Shown in pieces: positions 42,620 through 55,700 of a stretch of 64,000 nt of DNA. Numbering within the stretch: the stretch's first letter is position 1; every line of letters starts with the position of its first letter. Source of the stretch: Lepisosteus oculatus (taxonomy: Eukaryota; Chordata; Actinopteri; Semionotiformes; Lepisosteidae). The notes below the pieces were generated by a model. The model was not told the DNA's origin. It did not search any database and was given only the letters and a program-made list of their open reading frames with translations. A program made the translations under genes and the position numbers. The stretch lies in NCBI RefSeq assembly GCF_040954835.1, contig NC_090698.1, positions 25,039,501 to 25,103,500 of the forward strand. Reading direction: 5' to 3'.

Positions 42620-42990
42620 GTGATGAGATTGACCGCATTCTTGTAAATAGTTCCCTAGTTATACTAGTATCCAATTGATACCCTATACCTGTGTAGCTAC
42701 CCAAGTAGACCCCAGTGTGATGCTCTCTCTTTCTTGTCTCTCTCTGGCACTTGCTCGTTCTCTCTCATTTTCAGTCTGTATTTTTCTCTGCTGTCGCATG
42801 GGTGCAGGAGTGCTGTGCTTGCTGTACTGAAGTTCAATGAAAGTGCTGTTTTCTTTATTCCACAAGTGTCTGAGTCACTGAGTCCATCCTCGGCAAACCC
42901 AAAACTATTACATTGGTGTCAGGAGCGGGATGGGATAGCCCTTCACCGAGGACAGTGAATTAAGCAGGGGAGAGTGTAACGCATACGGCC
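42620..42990 (+). mobile_element. remnant LTR retrotransposon: LTR end, PBS and polypurine tract
   Basis: An LTR-like 3' end, ...actattaca, finishes at 42912. It is followed at once by TTGGTGTCAGGAGCGGGA, the usual form of the tRNA primer-binding site in fish Ty3/gypsy-type elements. About 50 bp later a purine tract (gcaggggagag) leads into TGTAACG at about 42973, whose TGTAA complements the TTACA end. The 5' LTR start and a full 3' LTR were not found. CT-rich sequence at 42720-42765 lies inside the LTR. Confidence 0.5.
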
Positions 42991-43554
42991 AACATTGCAG
43001 GTTGTGCGAGCCGGTTTACCAGCGCGGTGACGTCACTGCCCTTCCCTGTGAATAGCAGGGACCGCAGCCGTTGGGCTGATGGGAGATTTCCCATTAACTC
43101 AACTGGCTGGGTCCCTGTTGAGTAACTCTCAAGTCCCCAGAGATGGGGGGGCTGATCTGAGGTGGCAGCAGTGAGGACACATACCCACGTGAACCCAATA
43201 TTGATGCTGTAGATGCATAATGACTCCCCAGCATGTTTCTGCAAATCAGAGGACCATAAAGTGAATCCCAATCAATGCGCATAGTTTTAAAGATTCTTTG
43301 GGATGAAACATGCTATATAATTGCAAGAAATTATGACAATTTATTTGCTTAAATATTATTTTTTAAATTTAATGTGAATTTAAATGTGGTTTATTAGTGG
43401 ATGAAGCAGAAGCAAACTCCAATTTGAGACTACGGATAAGGAGTAGAGGGCACAAGCTCTGTATTGGCTGTATTGTTTCATGGACATTAATATGTGATAA
43501 TATTGCCATCTGGTGGAAAGAGGTTGCTTTGACAGAAACCTTAGAAGTCTATCC

Positions 43555-43858
43555 ATCCAGTTTATAACTGCTTTATCCAATACAGGGTCTCTGGGGAGTC
43601 CGAACCTCTCCTGGCAAGCAACAGGCACAAGGCAGGCTACAGCCTGGATGGAACACCAGTCTTTTGCAGAGTACACAAAGACACAAACCCAAACATTCGC
43701 ACCAGGGCCAATTTTCCCAGAAGTCAAATAACCTACCAGTATATCTGTGAACTAAACAGCTGGAGGAAACCCATATAAATTCCACACAGATAGCACCACA
43801 GGATGTGAATCCAGGGCCCCAGAACTGTGAGTCAACAATGCTAACCACGGCGCCACAC
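43555..43858 (-). mobile_element. tRNA-headed SINE, family A, copy 4 (reverse)
   Basis: Shares ggctggatggaacaccagtc-like, gcaccagggccaatttt, aacctaccagt and gtgaatccagggccccag blocks with the other copies. Its outer end lies near the nine-base ccatccagt. Confidence 0.7.
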
Positions 43859-44004
43859 GTGCTCAAAGGACACTTTTTCACAACCTTCCCATGTCATTAA
43901 ACCTATTATTAATTCTAACTAATTGCTGATCAGCAATTGCTGACCTAGTTTTTATTTATGATCTTCGTAATATAAAAAAGCACAAAGAAACTTGTAACAG
44001 CATC

Positions 44005-44360
44005 ATTATCATCATATAGCCTGATCTTGTCATGTGACATTGTCAAAACTCAGGGAAGCCATGTTAGTGGATCACTCTCCAAATCAATACCCTCGATATA
44101 GTGAACAGGGTGCGGGAGGTTCTGTCCTTCAGATTAAACTTCAATCTAAAATCCTAACCACTTGGATAAATCCCAGGTTGGGCTTGAACAGCTTTGTTTC
44201 CTGAAGTTCCCCTTTTCTTCAACCGTTGAAGTAAATTTCTGACTTCTCTACCTGATCTGCTGTGTTTGTGAGCATTTAAGTGCATAAAAATCAGACTTTG
44301 CATGGTGTGTTTGGGATGGAAAATGCTATTTAAATGCAGTTATTATTATTTGTAGTATTA
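44005..44360 (+). mobile_element. decayed 5S-rRNA-like SINE (SINE3 type)
   Basis: Starts with agcctgatcttgtc...aactcagggaagcca, which resembles the 5S rRNA segment cccgatctcgtc...tctcggaagcta. It continues with tatagtgaacaggg, ctgtccttcagattaaac, taaatcccagg, and ends gggatggaaaatgctatttaaatgcag with an attattatt tail. Confidence 0.5.
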
Positions 44361-45282
44361 TGATCAAGTAATTGTAATCTGGGATTTTATGGATCTGTTA
44401 TTTGTTTTGGTGACCTGTGAAGTGTTCAATTTTATTTCTATTCTATTAATACACCCTAAAAGAAATAAAATGTTTTAAAGGAACAATCCTGCACTCCAGT
44501 AAAAATATTTTAATAATTTAATTGTTAATCAGTTAGGCAACCAGGCACACCAGAAGTTACAAAAAGTTAAAAAAAAACTATTTTTGTTAACTAATTCCAT
44601 AAAAAACAATGCATAACATTTTTTAATTTTGTACATACACCATTTTCAGTAAAAAAGTATATCCTTCTGTATTAATACAGCCGGAAAACAAACGGATCCT
44701 TCCAGCACATATTCATATCCAGCATTCAAAAGCTGCAAAAAAAAGCAATAAAAAAGTTGTCATAGTAAGAACTAGCTCAGCAGCCTGTGGGGTGGTGTTT
44801 TGCACTTCTACTGTAAATCATAACTACCACCTAGGCCTACTTGTTTCATGTTCCTGGTGGGGATGGTGTACAATCTTAATCTAGTTACTAACAGTGACTA
44901 ATGAATCTGATGGACCATACTTTTACATTTCAACTCAACATATGAAGTCAAGGAAAATTAATTGTAATCAGAAGACTATGTGTTATGGTGGATAAAGTAA
45001 AACACATACACACACATATTGGTGTTTGAGTCCCATGATAGAGATTTCCCATATTAAATAATATTTTCCACAAATATGGCTCCTGAGAAGACACTTTTAT
45101 TACACAAACAATTCATAAGTATTACACAATTTATAGAGCCCTGCAGTAGATCAATGTAGCAAAAGGAGTTGCAATAAATTAATAACAAGAAAGTACAAAA
45201 TATATTTATTACTCATTGTTTAAATAATCAGGATTGTTATTGTATGTTTTAAAGAAAACCTTTTTGAACTGTGGCTTTTGTA

Positions 45283-45419
45283 GTACTCATACTCATAAGG
45301 TAAAAGAAGATTAATGCAATCTTAATGATTTTTAGTAGAATTTGATGACAGTACTCATACAGCATAAGGTAAAAGACAAATTATGCAATCTTAATGATTT
45401 TTAGTAGAATTTCATGACA
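45283..45419 (+). repeat. tandem duplication, 68/69-bp units
   Basis: Unit 1 (45283-45350) and unit 2 (45351-45419) both run from gtactcata to atgaca and share the long block tgcaatcttaatgattttt. The units differ by small changes around position 12 and position 30. A third copy was not seen. Confidence 0.9.
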
Positions 45420-47324
45420 GAAACAATGCAAATTAACCAAACTTAATAGAGAAACTGTATTTTCTCACAAAATCAAACATCATTGAATCATTATGTTGTG
45501 CACAATGGACCATCTCCATCTATGTTTCTAACCAATTGAAAGTGGGACCAACTGTGACTTAGTGGTTGGAAGGATAGACTGAGACAGAAGGTCTAGGGAG
45601 GATTGTTCTGCCTAGTCTGCACATGTGCCTCTGTAGTGTCTGACTTCAGCTGGAACTAAAACTTTTCTATGATGTCACGCTTTGATCTCCCAACTAACAT
45701 TCTTTTCTATCAGCCAAACCTGTATTCAAAGAAACTGTTTTAGGAACACAGCCATAGACCATGAAACCAAAGCAGGCAATTCAAGCTTATTTCTAGTTTC
45801 CTGCCTGGAAGGCAGTTTGTTAGAAGTTGCACAGTGGTCAGTGGCTTGCCTGGCTGACACAGAATTTAACTTGAGGTAGGAATGAGACATGGAAGTGGGA
45901 AGGGGATGTCTAAATCCTTAAATCTGTGGTCTGTGGTTATACTTAACAGATCCTTTGGTCATACTTAGGAGAGAGCTAATGTGAACATGTAGGGACCTGA
46001 GGAAAAAATAAAGGCTTGCTCCATACACATCACAGCTACCCCACTTCAGGATGAATCCATTATGTCTAAACCAAGTTTGCATGAGTTTAGTCCAGTCATT
46101 CTACATCAATTAATTCTTAATTATGTTCGTAATATAGCAACTGGGATCAAAACCTGCCAGGGGCAGAGAGACCTGCACGTGTCGCATGAATGAAATGATG
46201 CTTGTGCCTTTCCTGATGCCGACAAATATTATTTCTAAAGAATAGAAGATCAAAAGTAACAAATTAGAGGAAGCCAATCGGTGAGTCAGGTTGATTTGGA
46301 TGCTTAATTAATCTGAGGATTTCAGCCTGCAATTTCTTGAAGGTTCTAAGGAACCTGCTTAAAAACATGTCTTGGTAGTTGTCCCATAACTCTTTGTTTA
46401 AGGAAATGTCCCCTGTTCATGTTCTTACAAACACTTCCTCTAACTTTCCTCTTGTGTTTTGATGAACAAGACCCTTAAGGTAATTGAAAAAAAAACTAAC
46501 CACTGTGATAGAAAACAGCAAATGTTACTTTTTCTTTTTTCTTCTTCCACTGGATTAACAGTTTCATCCATGTGGGTTACACCATCTAAGTATGGTAGAC
46601 CTATCTCAGAAGGTTTGACTTCTCTTCCTGTTCGAAATTATTAACAGCTGTTTTTCCAGCTGTTGGGAATTGCAGTATGTCCAGAACTCTCCCCATTTTT
46701 AACATTTTATATCAATCATTGTTCAGTTTCACCTCAAAATTAAAACACATTTTAAATTATAAACAGAAGCATATATATGTTTCTATGTGGCAGCTTGTCC
46801 TTTCTTTCTTGGTGTGTTTTCATATTTATTTATTTCATATTGTAAATGGTATGTCCTGATGTATACCAATACAACATAAATTATACATACATTTAATCTT
46901 CTAGACTATGGGTAAGTAATAGCTAAAAATAGCTAAAAAACAATGTTTGGATAAATACAGTAGTTAAAATTGTAGATTTTAATTCAGGGATGATACATTT
47001 ACCTCTCCCTACCCCATCTCAAGAAAAAACAATACATACTGTTCAAGGATGTTGGGTAGACATGTCCACTCACGACGCTGACCCCCACTCTAAGGTCAAG
47101 TGATTTGAGGTTAATTATTTAATTATTCTACATTGTCCTGAACCCCAATATTAAGTAGTCTTTTCAACATCTGTTGCTGATACCATTGTCTTCAGATCAG
47201 ATGATTATCTTTGGTACCACAGAATTGAACACAAACACCAGTGACAGGTTTTCAATCTCTTATTTAATTGGATAAGTCAATTGAGGTATTTTCAAATAAC
47301 AACCATGGGGAGTACTCATTGATA

Positions 47325-47420
47325 CAATAGGAACTTGCTTAAGTGAGGACCCTATAAAAGCAGCTTCCCAGCTGGGATCTGAACCCATGACCCTCAAGTT
47401 GGAAGCCTTGCCATTGGGCA
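47325..47420 (-). mobile_element. tRNA-derived SINE head (reverse)
   Basis: On the reverse strand: gcttccaacttgagggtcatgggttcagatccc, with a clear B box. A decayed 'cttaagcaag' block follows. Only the 5' part is kept. Confidence 0.5.
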
Positions 47421-49211
47421 GTAGTTGGCATCAGCAAAGAAAATCATCATTTTTAAAGTAACAATATTTTGAAATAGAAATGGTAGTGGGAGATATTTGG
47501 AGAAAACCTTATCTTATCTGTATTCTTCAATTTTCTAATCAAATAATACAGAGTACAGACAGAAAGGGTTGGCTTGCCATTTGTCTGCATAGCTATGACA
47601 TGCTGTATTTATATGTGAGAAACTAAATTGCAGCTCTAGTCCCACAGACAAGATTAATTTGGATCATGAATCATCAATGACAGCATTCACATCCTGCCCT
47701 TCCATCTCTTTAAAAAATGATTAAAACTTTCTGGGTAGGGTACAGTTTTATAGAGCTTTAGTCGTTTAGTCATTCTGCGGTGCTCTGTGCTGATTGAGTT
47801 AAGTAATAGAGTCAAACTCAGCTGACAGCAGCCAGGCGGGACTTAGACTGCCGCCCCCATCAAAATCCACAAACTGCCTGCTAACAGCAACAGGCCACTT
47901 AAGTTTCTCTCTTAAACCACACTCACAACGGAACTCTGGGGTGGTGTTGTGTGAGAAACATTTTATGAAACTATATAAATTTAGAGTATATATAAAATCA
48001 TTTTAATGAGACGTGGTCACCAAATACACAAGCAATAAAGAGACCTAATATCTTTGAGGTTTTTGTTTAGCTTTGTTCTTACAATTTTCATATTGTGTTT
48101 TCTTTGATGTGAAAACCTAGACAGTCTACCAAGCTACTGCTACCAGCAACAAGAAATGAAACACTTTTGGAACCCTTGTAGGAAGAAAGTACTAACTGCA
48201 CAGCAAATGAATTCAACATTGAATAAAATGGTGTTCTGTCAGTAATATCTAGCATTATCCCTGAAATCTGAATTTAGTCTCTTTTTAACTTTATGTCTTG
48301 CATCATTTGTCCTACAATGCAGTATAGGAGAAAATTCGGTAAGATAATTCACTATGTTAAAGTGCAATAATTGTACTGAGAAATGGATCAAGTAATAAGA
48401 CACTTAAACTGAGAAGTGAGCTCAGGAGCAGGGCCTAATACTGGGAGACTGCTGACCACTTTTTGGTGAACTGCTAAAAGCAGTGGGGTCATTCCATGTA
48501 AACTCAACCAGACATTACCATCTCAAAGGTCTGATTCTTCTAATATAGTGAGTAGTGCAGTTAGCAAATAATCAAGCACAATCAGGTCAAATATTGAAGG
48601 TCGCTGATAAGTATGTACTAAAAGACTGCACCCCAGGAAGAGGAGCAATGAAAATTTACAGTACATCTCTTTCTGGAGAACTTTGTAGGGCATAAAATGA
48701 TATTTCCAATGTAAATAATCTTATAAATTGAGGTAAGATCTGTGTTACTTGTAGAATTTGTTAGTACTCTGTTGCTTAAGGATTCAAAGTTTAAAAAATA
48801 TTTAGCTGTTAAATTTCCAGATGGAAAAGAAGTTCCCTCTGCCTTCTAAAGCAGAATTGATTTCTCTTTTCAATTGCTTACGTTTTTGTATAATAACTGG
48901 CTTTCATTTTGAGTCTCTGAAACTAACTATTCACAGCACAGCAACTATTCATACACCAAGATACATTTCATGTTTGGACTCCACATCACAAAAGCTGGGA
49001 CTTATATGCCTTGCTGAGATTAAATATTTCATCTGCTTTCAATAGTGTTAATGTCGAATGACTCAGCTGTTGTTCATTAGTTCTTCATACATACTGTAAC
49101 TAAATAAAAATGGTAGGACTACATCATATTAACAAAACAGAACATCAAACATAACTAAATTAAAAAAGTGCACTGACTCATTATTTTTTATTAATATTAA
49201 TATAAGTTAAT

Positions 49212-49482
49212 GGTGGGTGGTGCAGTGGCATAAAGGTTACCATTACAGCGCTGGGGCCCCTAGGTTCAGTTCTTGGGAGTTTGTATTTTCTCTCCATGCT
49301 TGCATGGATGTCCTCCCACAGTTCAAAGACATACTGGTAGATGAATTGACTTCTGTAAAATCGATGCTGGTGTGAGTGTGTGCATGTTTATGTGTATGTC
49401 CTGCAATGGACTGGCATCCTGTACGTGGTGTATCCTGCCCAGTGCTTTCCAGGATAGACCATGACCCTGAGTTGGATAATCT
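49212..49482 (+). mobile_element. tRNA-headed SINE, family A, copy 5
   Basis: Begins ggtggtgcagtggcataaaggtt, then cgctggggcccctaggttcagttcttgg, cacagttcaaagacatactggtag and a ggactggcatcctg block. Ends near gagttggataat. Confidence 0.72.
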
Positions 49483-52400
49483 GTTATTAAAAGTAATGTG
49501 ATGATTAGTTAATCATAGATTAAGTTGTCACTCAATCTTTTGTCCTCTTTCTTGTACTATAATGAATGCAGCAGGTAACAGGCCTTACATGCATTCAATA
49601 CAATTTTGTTTTAGTTTTTCTAAGCAGAAATTTTCAGGCCTAATAGTTTCCAGTCTCAACAGTAACATCAACAGAGAGAAAGCTCAAGATATTAAATAAA
49701 TACATGAATATATTAACACAGCAACATTACCAGCCTGCCTACTAGAAAGATAATTCTATTATTTCTTCACAAAATGAAATGAGTTTAAAAAGGATAGACT
49801 TAAATGGTAAGGTGTAACGTTGTACAGATACAGTAAAATGGGAACTTGTAAATGAAGTTTAGTTTGCATATTCAGCCAACATGCTTTCCATTCTTCATCC
49901 ATCTATCTGTATTGTCTGAAAATACAGTATAATGTTTTATATCATTAGAAAACTGGAAGGATTACATATCAAGTGTATTTAACAATATGAACATTCCAGA
50001 AGGTAAGAGCAATTTTGGGGAAAGATATAAACATCACCTTATTCATATTCAATTCTTCTCATATGTTGAAGGACATCTACAGTATATTTATTTCTTGTTC
50101 TTAATAATCTTTCATTTATATATACACAATTAAAATGTTTATTGAAAAAACAGTGAATTCAGGAGCTGGGACTCAGTGCAGACATCTTGTTTGCCTAGCT
50201 TGCACTGCCCTCTGGTGTAAATGCATGAAGTTGTCAGTGGAACGTTTTCAATGGCTATTTCCATCAAAATTCCTAGAACAAAAGGATTTTGACAGTTTTT
50301 GTGTAGGCCAATTGTTATTATTTTAGGTTATGGATTAATCTCCAGGCATGTCTTTTCAATAACCAAAACAAAAAGAAACCACCCACTGTGTGGGTACTGC
50401 TACAAGTTACTGCTTTTTGTACCTGTCTCTTAAAAAAAACCTTTACATCTTATTTCCTTACTTAATGATAAATCCAGTGTTTTATTCAGTCTTATTATTC
50501 CAGTCTTTTTTGAAAAACAAAACAAAATGTGTAAATATCCACATTTTTCCTTATAAGCCTTGATTTTCTAAAAAAAAAGGTAATAGAATAAGCAGTTTTG
50601 TAAGGTCTACAGGTTTTACAAGTTTTACAAGAAAATATTTTTTTATCTGCAATAGTCATATTAAATATATAAGGTACATAAGCATGCAACAATGTCAATT
50701 TTGTTTTTTTTTATGTTAACCTCATGTTTCAGTTCCAAAAAGGATGTTTGTCATTTTATTATTATGGTACAATCAAGTCCAGAGAAGATATCTTCCTGGG
50801 TTTAAATGGATTTAATTATTTAAATCACCTCAGTCATGAACAGAAATGACTATGCAAATACAGAGTTAACCATTCAAAATTCAGAAAAGGCATTACAAAG
50901 TCAACCCCTTGGAATTATTTGCACAATCTAGAAGGAAACACCAACCAGTGAACACAAGCAGAAACTACAGGGAAGTGGATTTAAAGCTAAAACCAAGAGG
51001 TATTTCTTACACAAAGAGAGTCTGGAACAAGTAGACCAAAGAACCTACTCTTATGTAAACATTCTTCTCTTATGTACATATGTTAATCAAAAAATGAAAG
51101 CTGGAAATGAAAATAAGTATAAACATTTTGAATTTCTCTTTATTGCTGAAATACAACTTGCCTAAGAGAAAATGTGTGAGAGAAGTGGCATGAACAGTAG
51201 TATTTCACAACATCACACTTATCAGAAAATATATCAGCCAGGCGGAGAGGTGAAAGATTCTCTGATGTTGACCTAACAAAGATGATATTCAAAAATTTTG
51301 TATCACACTGGCCAAAGAGAAGTGCTTCCATTTGCATTTTATGACATTTGGTTTACCTGTTGTTTCGTTTTACTTGTTGACAAACACTACCCTCCACTTA
51401 ATGGTCTTTAACATAATCAAATTTTGATATTGCACATGTAAAATGAAAACCATTATATACGGTATTTCACTTTTTACCAGTGAATTGCACATCTGTATTA
51501 TCATAATCATTTAATGGCATTGTGAATAACTGTATATTTATAATCAAATATAATCATTTATAATTCAATTGCATTCAAGTTTTTTTATTTGGAATCACAA
51601 TAGTCATTTCTGACTTCTCATTCATTAATACATGTCTTCATTAATAAATAAGACACATGCACTGTGTCTTATCCATCTTTTAACAGTTGTGGGCTGCAAA
51701 CTAAATCACACCTAAAAGTGACAAAGGGTTTGAAAATACTCCTTAAATGTAAATGTAAATAATCAAGTCACTCCTTAATATGCTTTAGTTTGAAGAAAAG
51801 TGGGGTAAGACTGAGGGAAACCCAAAACCCTGGTTCCATTGAAACATAATAACAATTTATTGCATTATTATTGTGGGATCCCAAAGAATCCCCAAGTACT
51901 TTTACATATGGGAAAGGACCCACTTCACCCATCACTTACCCAGGTAACATGCAATCTAAGTACGCAGCAGATCTGACAGAGAAGTGAGAAATCTCCAGTT
52001 GTATTAAGGAGAATATTAGGTTGTAATATCATTAATGCAAACCCAGAGTGGAGTGGAGTTTAGCCAACATCTCTTACAAAAACTGCAATTAGATCTTCTA
52101 TGGCCAAATAAGTGTCCCACCCCAAGCCCAAAGCTTCTGAGCTCTGATGATCTCTGGTCACAAGACAGCACTGCTACTGTCAACACGCCTTACTTACCCA
52201 ACTGTGTCGTCATACAGACAGGTCTGGTGCTTAACTCGTTTAATTGAAATGCTTTAAGAAAATTCAAAGAGACATAAACTGCTAAACATAATTCAGATTT
52301 ATGCTCTAAAGTAGTTTATTTCACTTTATCGTAGCCTAATTGCTTGAGTCATTCAGTGATCATCCTGATAGAGCTAAGGGTTGTAAACATTATTATTGAG

Positions 52401-52653
52401 GGATTGCAGTGTTGTTCAGACAGACTGCAGTTTGTATTGAAAATCTACGAAAAAAAAACAGAAAACCTAGATTTTAATGGTCTACGATTATTTTAACATA
52501 AGCAGATACGTGTCAGTGCCATCACTGTTACGAAAGTAAAATTACCCGACTCCTAACGAGATAAAAGGTTAGAGAAACGGCTGAAGAATGCACTTCCTTC
52601 TAAAAGAGGACTTCCCCCTTTGCCATGTGAACAGCACCCCAGTCTTGTGATCT
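49483..52653. other. intergenic, upstream of hexb
   Basis: AT-rich apart from the LINE piece at 50925. The hexb promoter should lie in the last few hundred bases; an ataaaag stretch occurs at 52561 but is not a clear TATA box. Confidence 0.45.
50925..51080 (+). mobile_element. second copy of the LINE 3'-end fragment
   Basis: Related to the copy at 34025: K-L-Q-G-S-G-F-K-A-K-T-K-R-Y-F-L-H-K-E-S-L-E-Q. It is more decayed, and the part encoding R-V-V-G has been lost. Confidence 0.55.
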
Positions 52654-52663
52654 GTCAGCTGAC
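52654..52663 (+). promoter_or_regulatory. palindromic E-box in hexb 5' region
   Basis: GTCAGCTGAC is a perfect 10-bp palindrome 42 nt before the hexb ATG. It differs from the lysosomal CLEAR element (GTCACGTGAC, TFEB/TFE3 site) only in the two central bases. A second E-box, CATGTG, lies at about 52624. Whether it lies upstream of or inside the transcript is unknown. Confidence 0.3.
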
Positions 52664-52704
52664 ACGAATAAAAACGCTTCAAACGCCGCTTGTGCTGGGG
52701 CTTG

Positions 52705-55700
52705 ATGGCTGCGCTTGTGAAGTTCGTCTTCCTTCTGTTTGGAGCCACCGCTTGTCTGGGCTGGCAGAACAATTTGGCCGATGTCCCGAAGCTGACGGTC
52801 TCTGCATATGGCTCGCTCTGGCCCTTGCCGCAGTCTGTGCACATCTCTCCTGTAGCTTTCAGGGTCAGCAGCTTCGGTTTCCAGATAGTCCATTCCCCGA
52901 AATCGTCCGCTGGTCCAAGTTGCTTCCTCTTGCAAAATGCTTTTCGGAGGTAAGATTAAAGCCATCGATGTCTTTTTAAAGTCGCCCTCCTTATCTGTTG
53001 CAGCTTTATATAGTACATCTTTACATGGCTCTCACTGCAGGTTGGAGAACTTTTCTCAAAGTAGGTATTGACAAGGAATGTCTACTATGTGAAAAATAAA
53101 ATACAAACGCCACATGTAAATATCCTATAACCTCCTGGCAACTGGCAAATTACATCAGATTGTTGCGGACATTAATGTATAGGAACTAGTATGATGCAAT
53201 TAAATTAGGAAATAACGACTTTCCTATGTAGTACGGTAACTTATAATTTGCCATTTTATATTGTAAATACAATCGTGGGAAGAACCTGTTTTTCTTAGTT
53301 TGGTGATTTAGTTGATTTAATTTATCCACAGCCGTAAAAGCTTCTGCTGTTGTAGTTTTTATGTAACAGCGCATATTAATTTGGTGTGTGACGTAATATA
53401 AAGTTTCGGGTTACCTCGTCTGAGTATTTCATTTTTAATTTAACATGCAGCTGTGACTACGAGCTGTACACAGTAACAGAAAAGTGAGTGCAAGTTCGTG
53501 TGATGATTAAAAAAAATTGTCAGGTTGGAGGTTCTCAAACTACTTGTGAAACAGAAACCTGAATGTTGGTTTGATCCAAGTTTATGATCAAAGTCCTGTT
53601 TTCCCCTGTTGTATAAATCCAGCAAACTATATTTTCTATTGCTACAGTAAATTCACAATTCCATATTGAGTAAAAGACATCCGAATCTTTATATGTGTGT
53701 TGATAGAAGCAGAATTTTGAAACATCAATACATTTAAAACAAGCAGTTTTAGCTGGTCTTATAAAAGAGAGCAAGTGATCCAACTATGTGTAATCCTGCA
53801 GGTATTTTGAATACACCTTTGGATACTCCAAGAAGCTGAAGGGAGATCTGAAGATGGTTGCAAATGATTCTGAGGTATTCGAGTTGCAAGTCTGGATTTC
53901 TTCAGAAAATCCAGAGTGTGACAGTTACCCCAGTGTGAAGTCTGATGAGTCATGTAAGTGTCAAGTTCCATGTTTAGCCACTTCAGTTAACCCATGCTAA
54001 TATTTTTATTGCATAGATAATTCCATAGGACAGGTTGTAAACTGCCAAACATGGTACTGAAGTAAATATCATATTGTCCTTTTGATATTTGAATTACCCA
54101 TAAAATGGTAACTATTAATGTATATTCCAGTTTATTGTTTTAGCTGTGATTTTAATGCTTAACAAGTCAGGTATTTTCTTATTCGTTAGAGGAGTCTTTT
54201 TTGTTTTTAAGGCTGGAAAAAAACCAAATTTGTAAAATTTGGTTGATAAGGATTCTAAGTCTTAATTTCTGGGTGTGACCAATTGGACAAATCTTAATTT
54301 TTACTGTAATGTGAAAGAAATTATGGAATACAATTAATTTGGCAGTACAAGAGGTGTTTCTTTCACTGTCCTGTACATTAGTATGCTTCTGGTACCCCTA
54401 TTATATCCCTGACTGAGCAATTAAATACTTCAAATCCAATAAATAAAGTTCATTAGATGGTTTGACTGAATCTTTGTTACCTCACTTTCTGGAATTCTGT
54501 TGATACAGTAGTTTGTTGGTATAAATCCTGTTATGATTTTTAAATTAAATCTACAGTGGTGCTTTAGAAGAATTTTCTTTGGCTATTTATGTCCCAGAAA
54601 GATGTATTTTAGCTCTGCCAGAGAATTTAAAAGATAGCACTAGAGTACTTGAATGTACTGTAATATTAAGCTTACTTGTAAAGCTTCTGGGTATGATCTT
54701 CACCATCTTAATCATTTAATTACCCTTATGGTCATGTAAGGGTGATTGCATGAGGAGTGTTAAGATATTAATTAGAGGAAAAGTTGACAATTGAGTAACT
54801 GAAACTTGTCCTGTAACATTCCAGGCATTTGCTAAGGGCTTGGATAGAGTTGTGAAACATACATACTGTAACAGTGGTATCCTATAATTTCAATGATAGA
54901 AACACTATGTAGTGCATAAATATTGGACTGGGTTTCTAGAATGTTGCAGGTCTTAGGTAGCATAGATTGAGACAACCCTCTAAAGAAGGTGATGTGTTTA
55001 AGTAACTAAATTTTTTTTCTTCAGATGAGCTCAGCATTGATCAGCCTACAGCTGTCTTGAAAGCTCCAAAAGTCTGGGGAGCCCTGCGAGGTAAAGACAG
55101 ATGCTTAATTACAGTATCTTGCATGTAAAAAGTTTTTTAATGTTTTCCCATACTTGTGAAAGGAATAATTTTTCTCATAGGCAGGAACACCTGATAAGGT
55201 GATTGAAAGGCCACTTTGGCATTGCCATATAATCAGAAAAACTTTGAAATGGAACCAATAAGAAAATATTGTCAAAATGCTTGAGTGTGTGGTCAGTCTT
55301 GTTTATTTGCAAGGTAATTGAAAGCTCATGGTTTGTCTAGTCTTTTCATAATGTAAATATTTATTTGACATTAATGTTCCCCCTTGGATATTCATTTGAA
55401 ATGCAATTCTTAACAGTTCAGAATTGGTTACTTTCCTTAAATGTCTGGAAAAATACCTTGCAGAAAGAGCCTGTATTATTCTCAACACAAGTTCTCTCTG
55501 ACAAGACCAGTAATTTAAAAGGAGATCCACATGCATTTTCCCTTGGCCTCAGGGAGGCCAAGAGAAGATATACAGGTAACATAGTATATCCAATCAGAAG
55601 AGTGTACAGACATTATCACTTCCATGTTATCTTTTTGGTGGTTAGCTTGTAATTCTGATAACTTCTTTCCAGGACTTGAGACATTCAGCCAGTTAGTGTA

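Larger units (their letters stand above)
44361..49211. other. intergenic between enc1 and hexb
   Basis: Apart from the tandem duplication at 45283 and the SINE head at 47325, I see no gene or named repeat. Confidence 0.5.

Noticed and set aside
52690..52704. Upstream extension of hexb with a TTG start
   Set aside because: Non-ATG start; ATG 52705 gives a normal signal peptide and stops lie just upstream.
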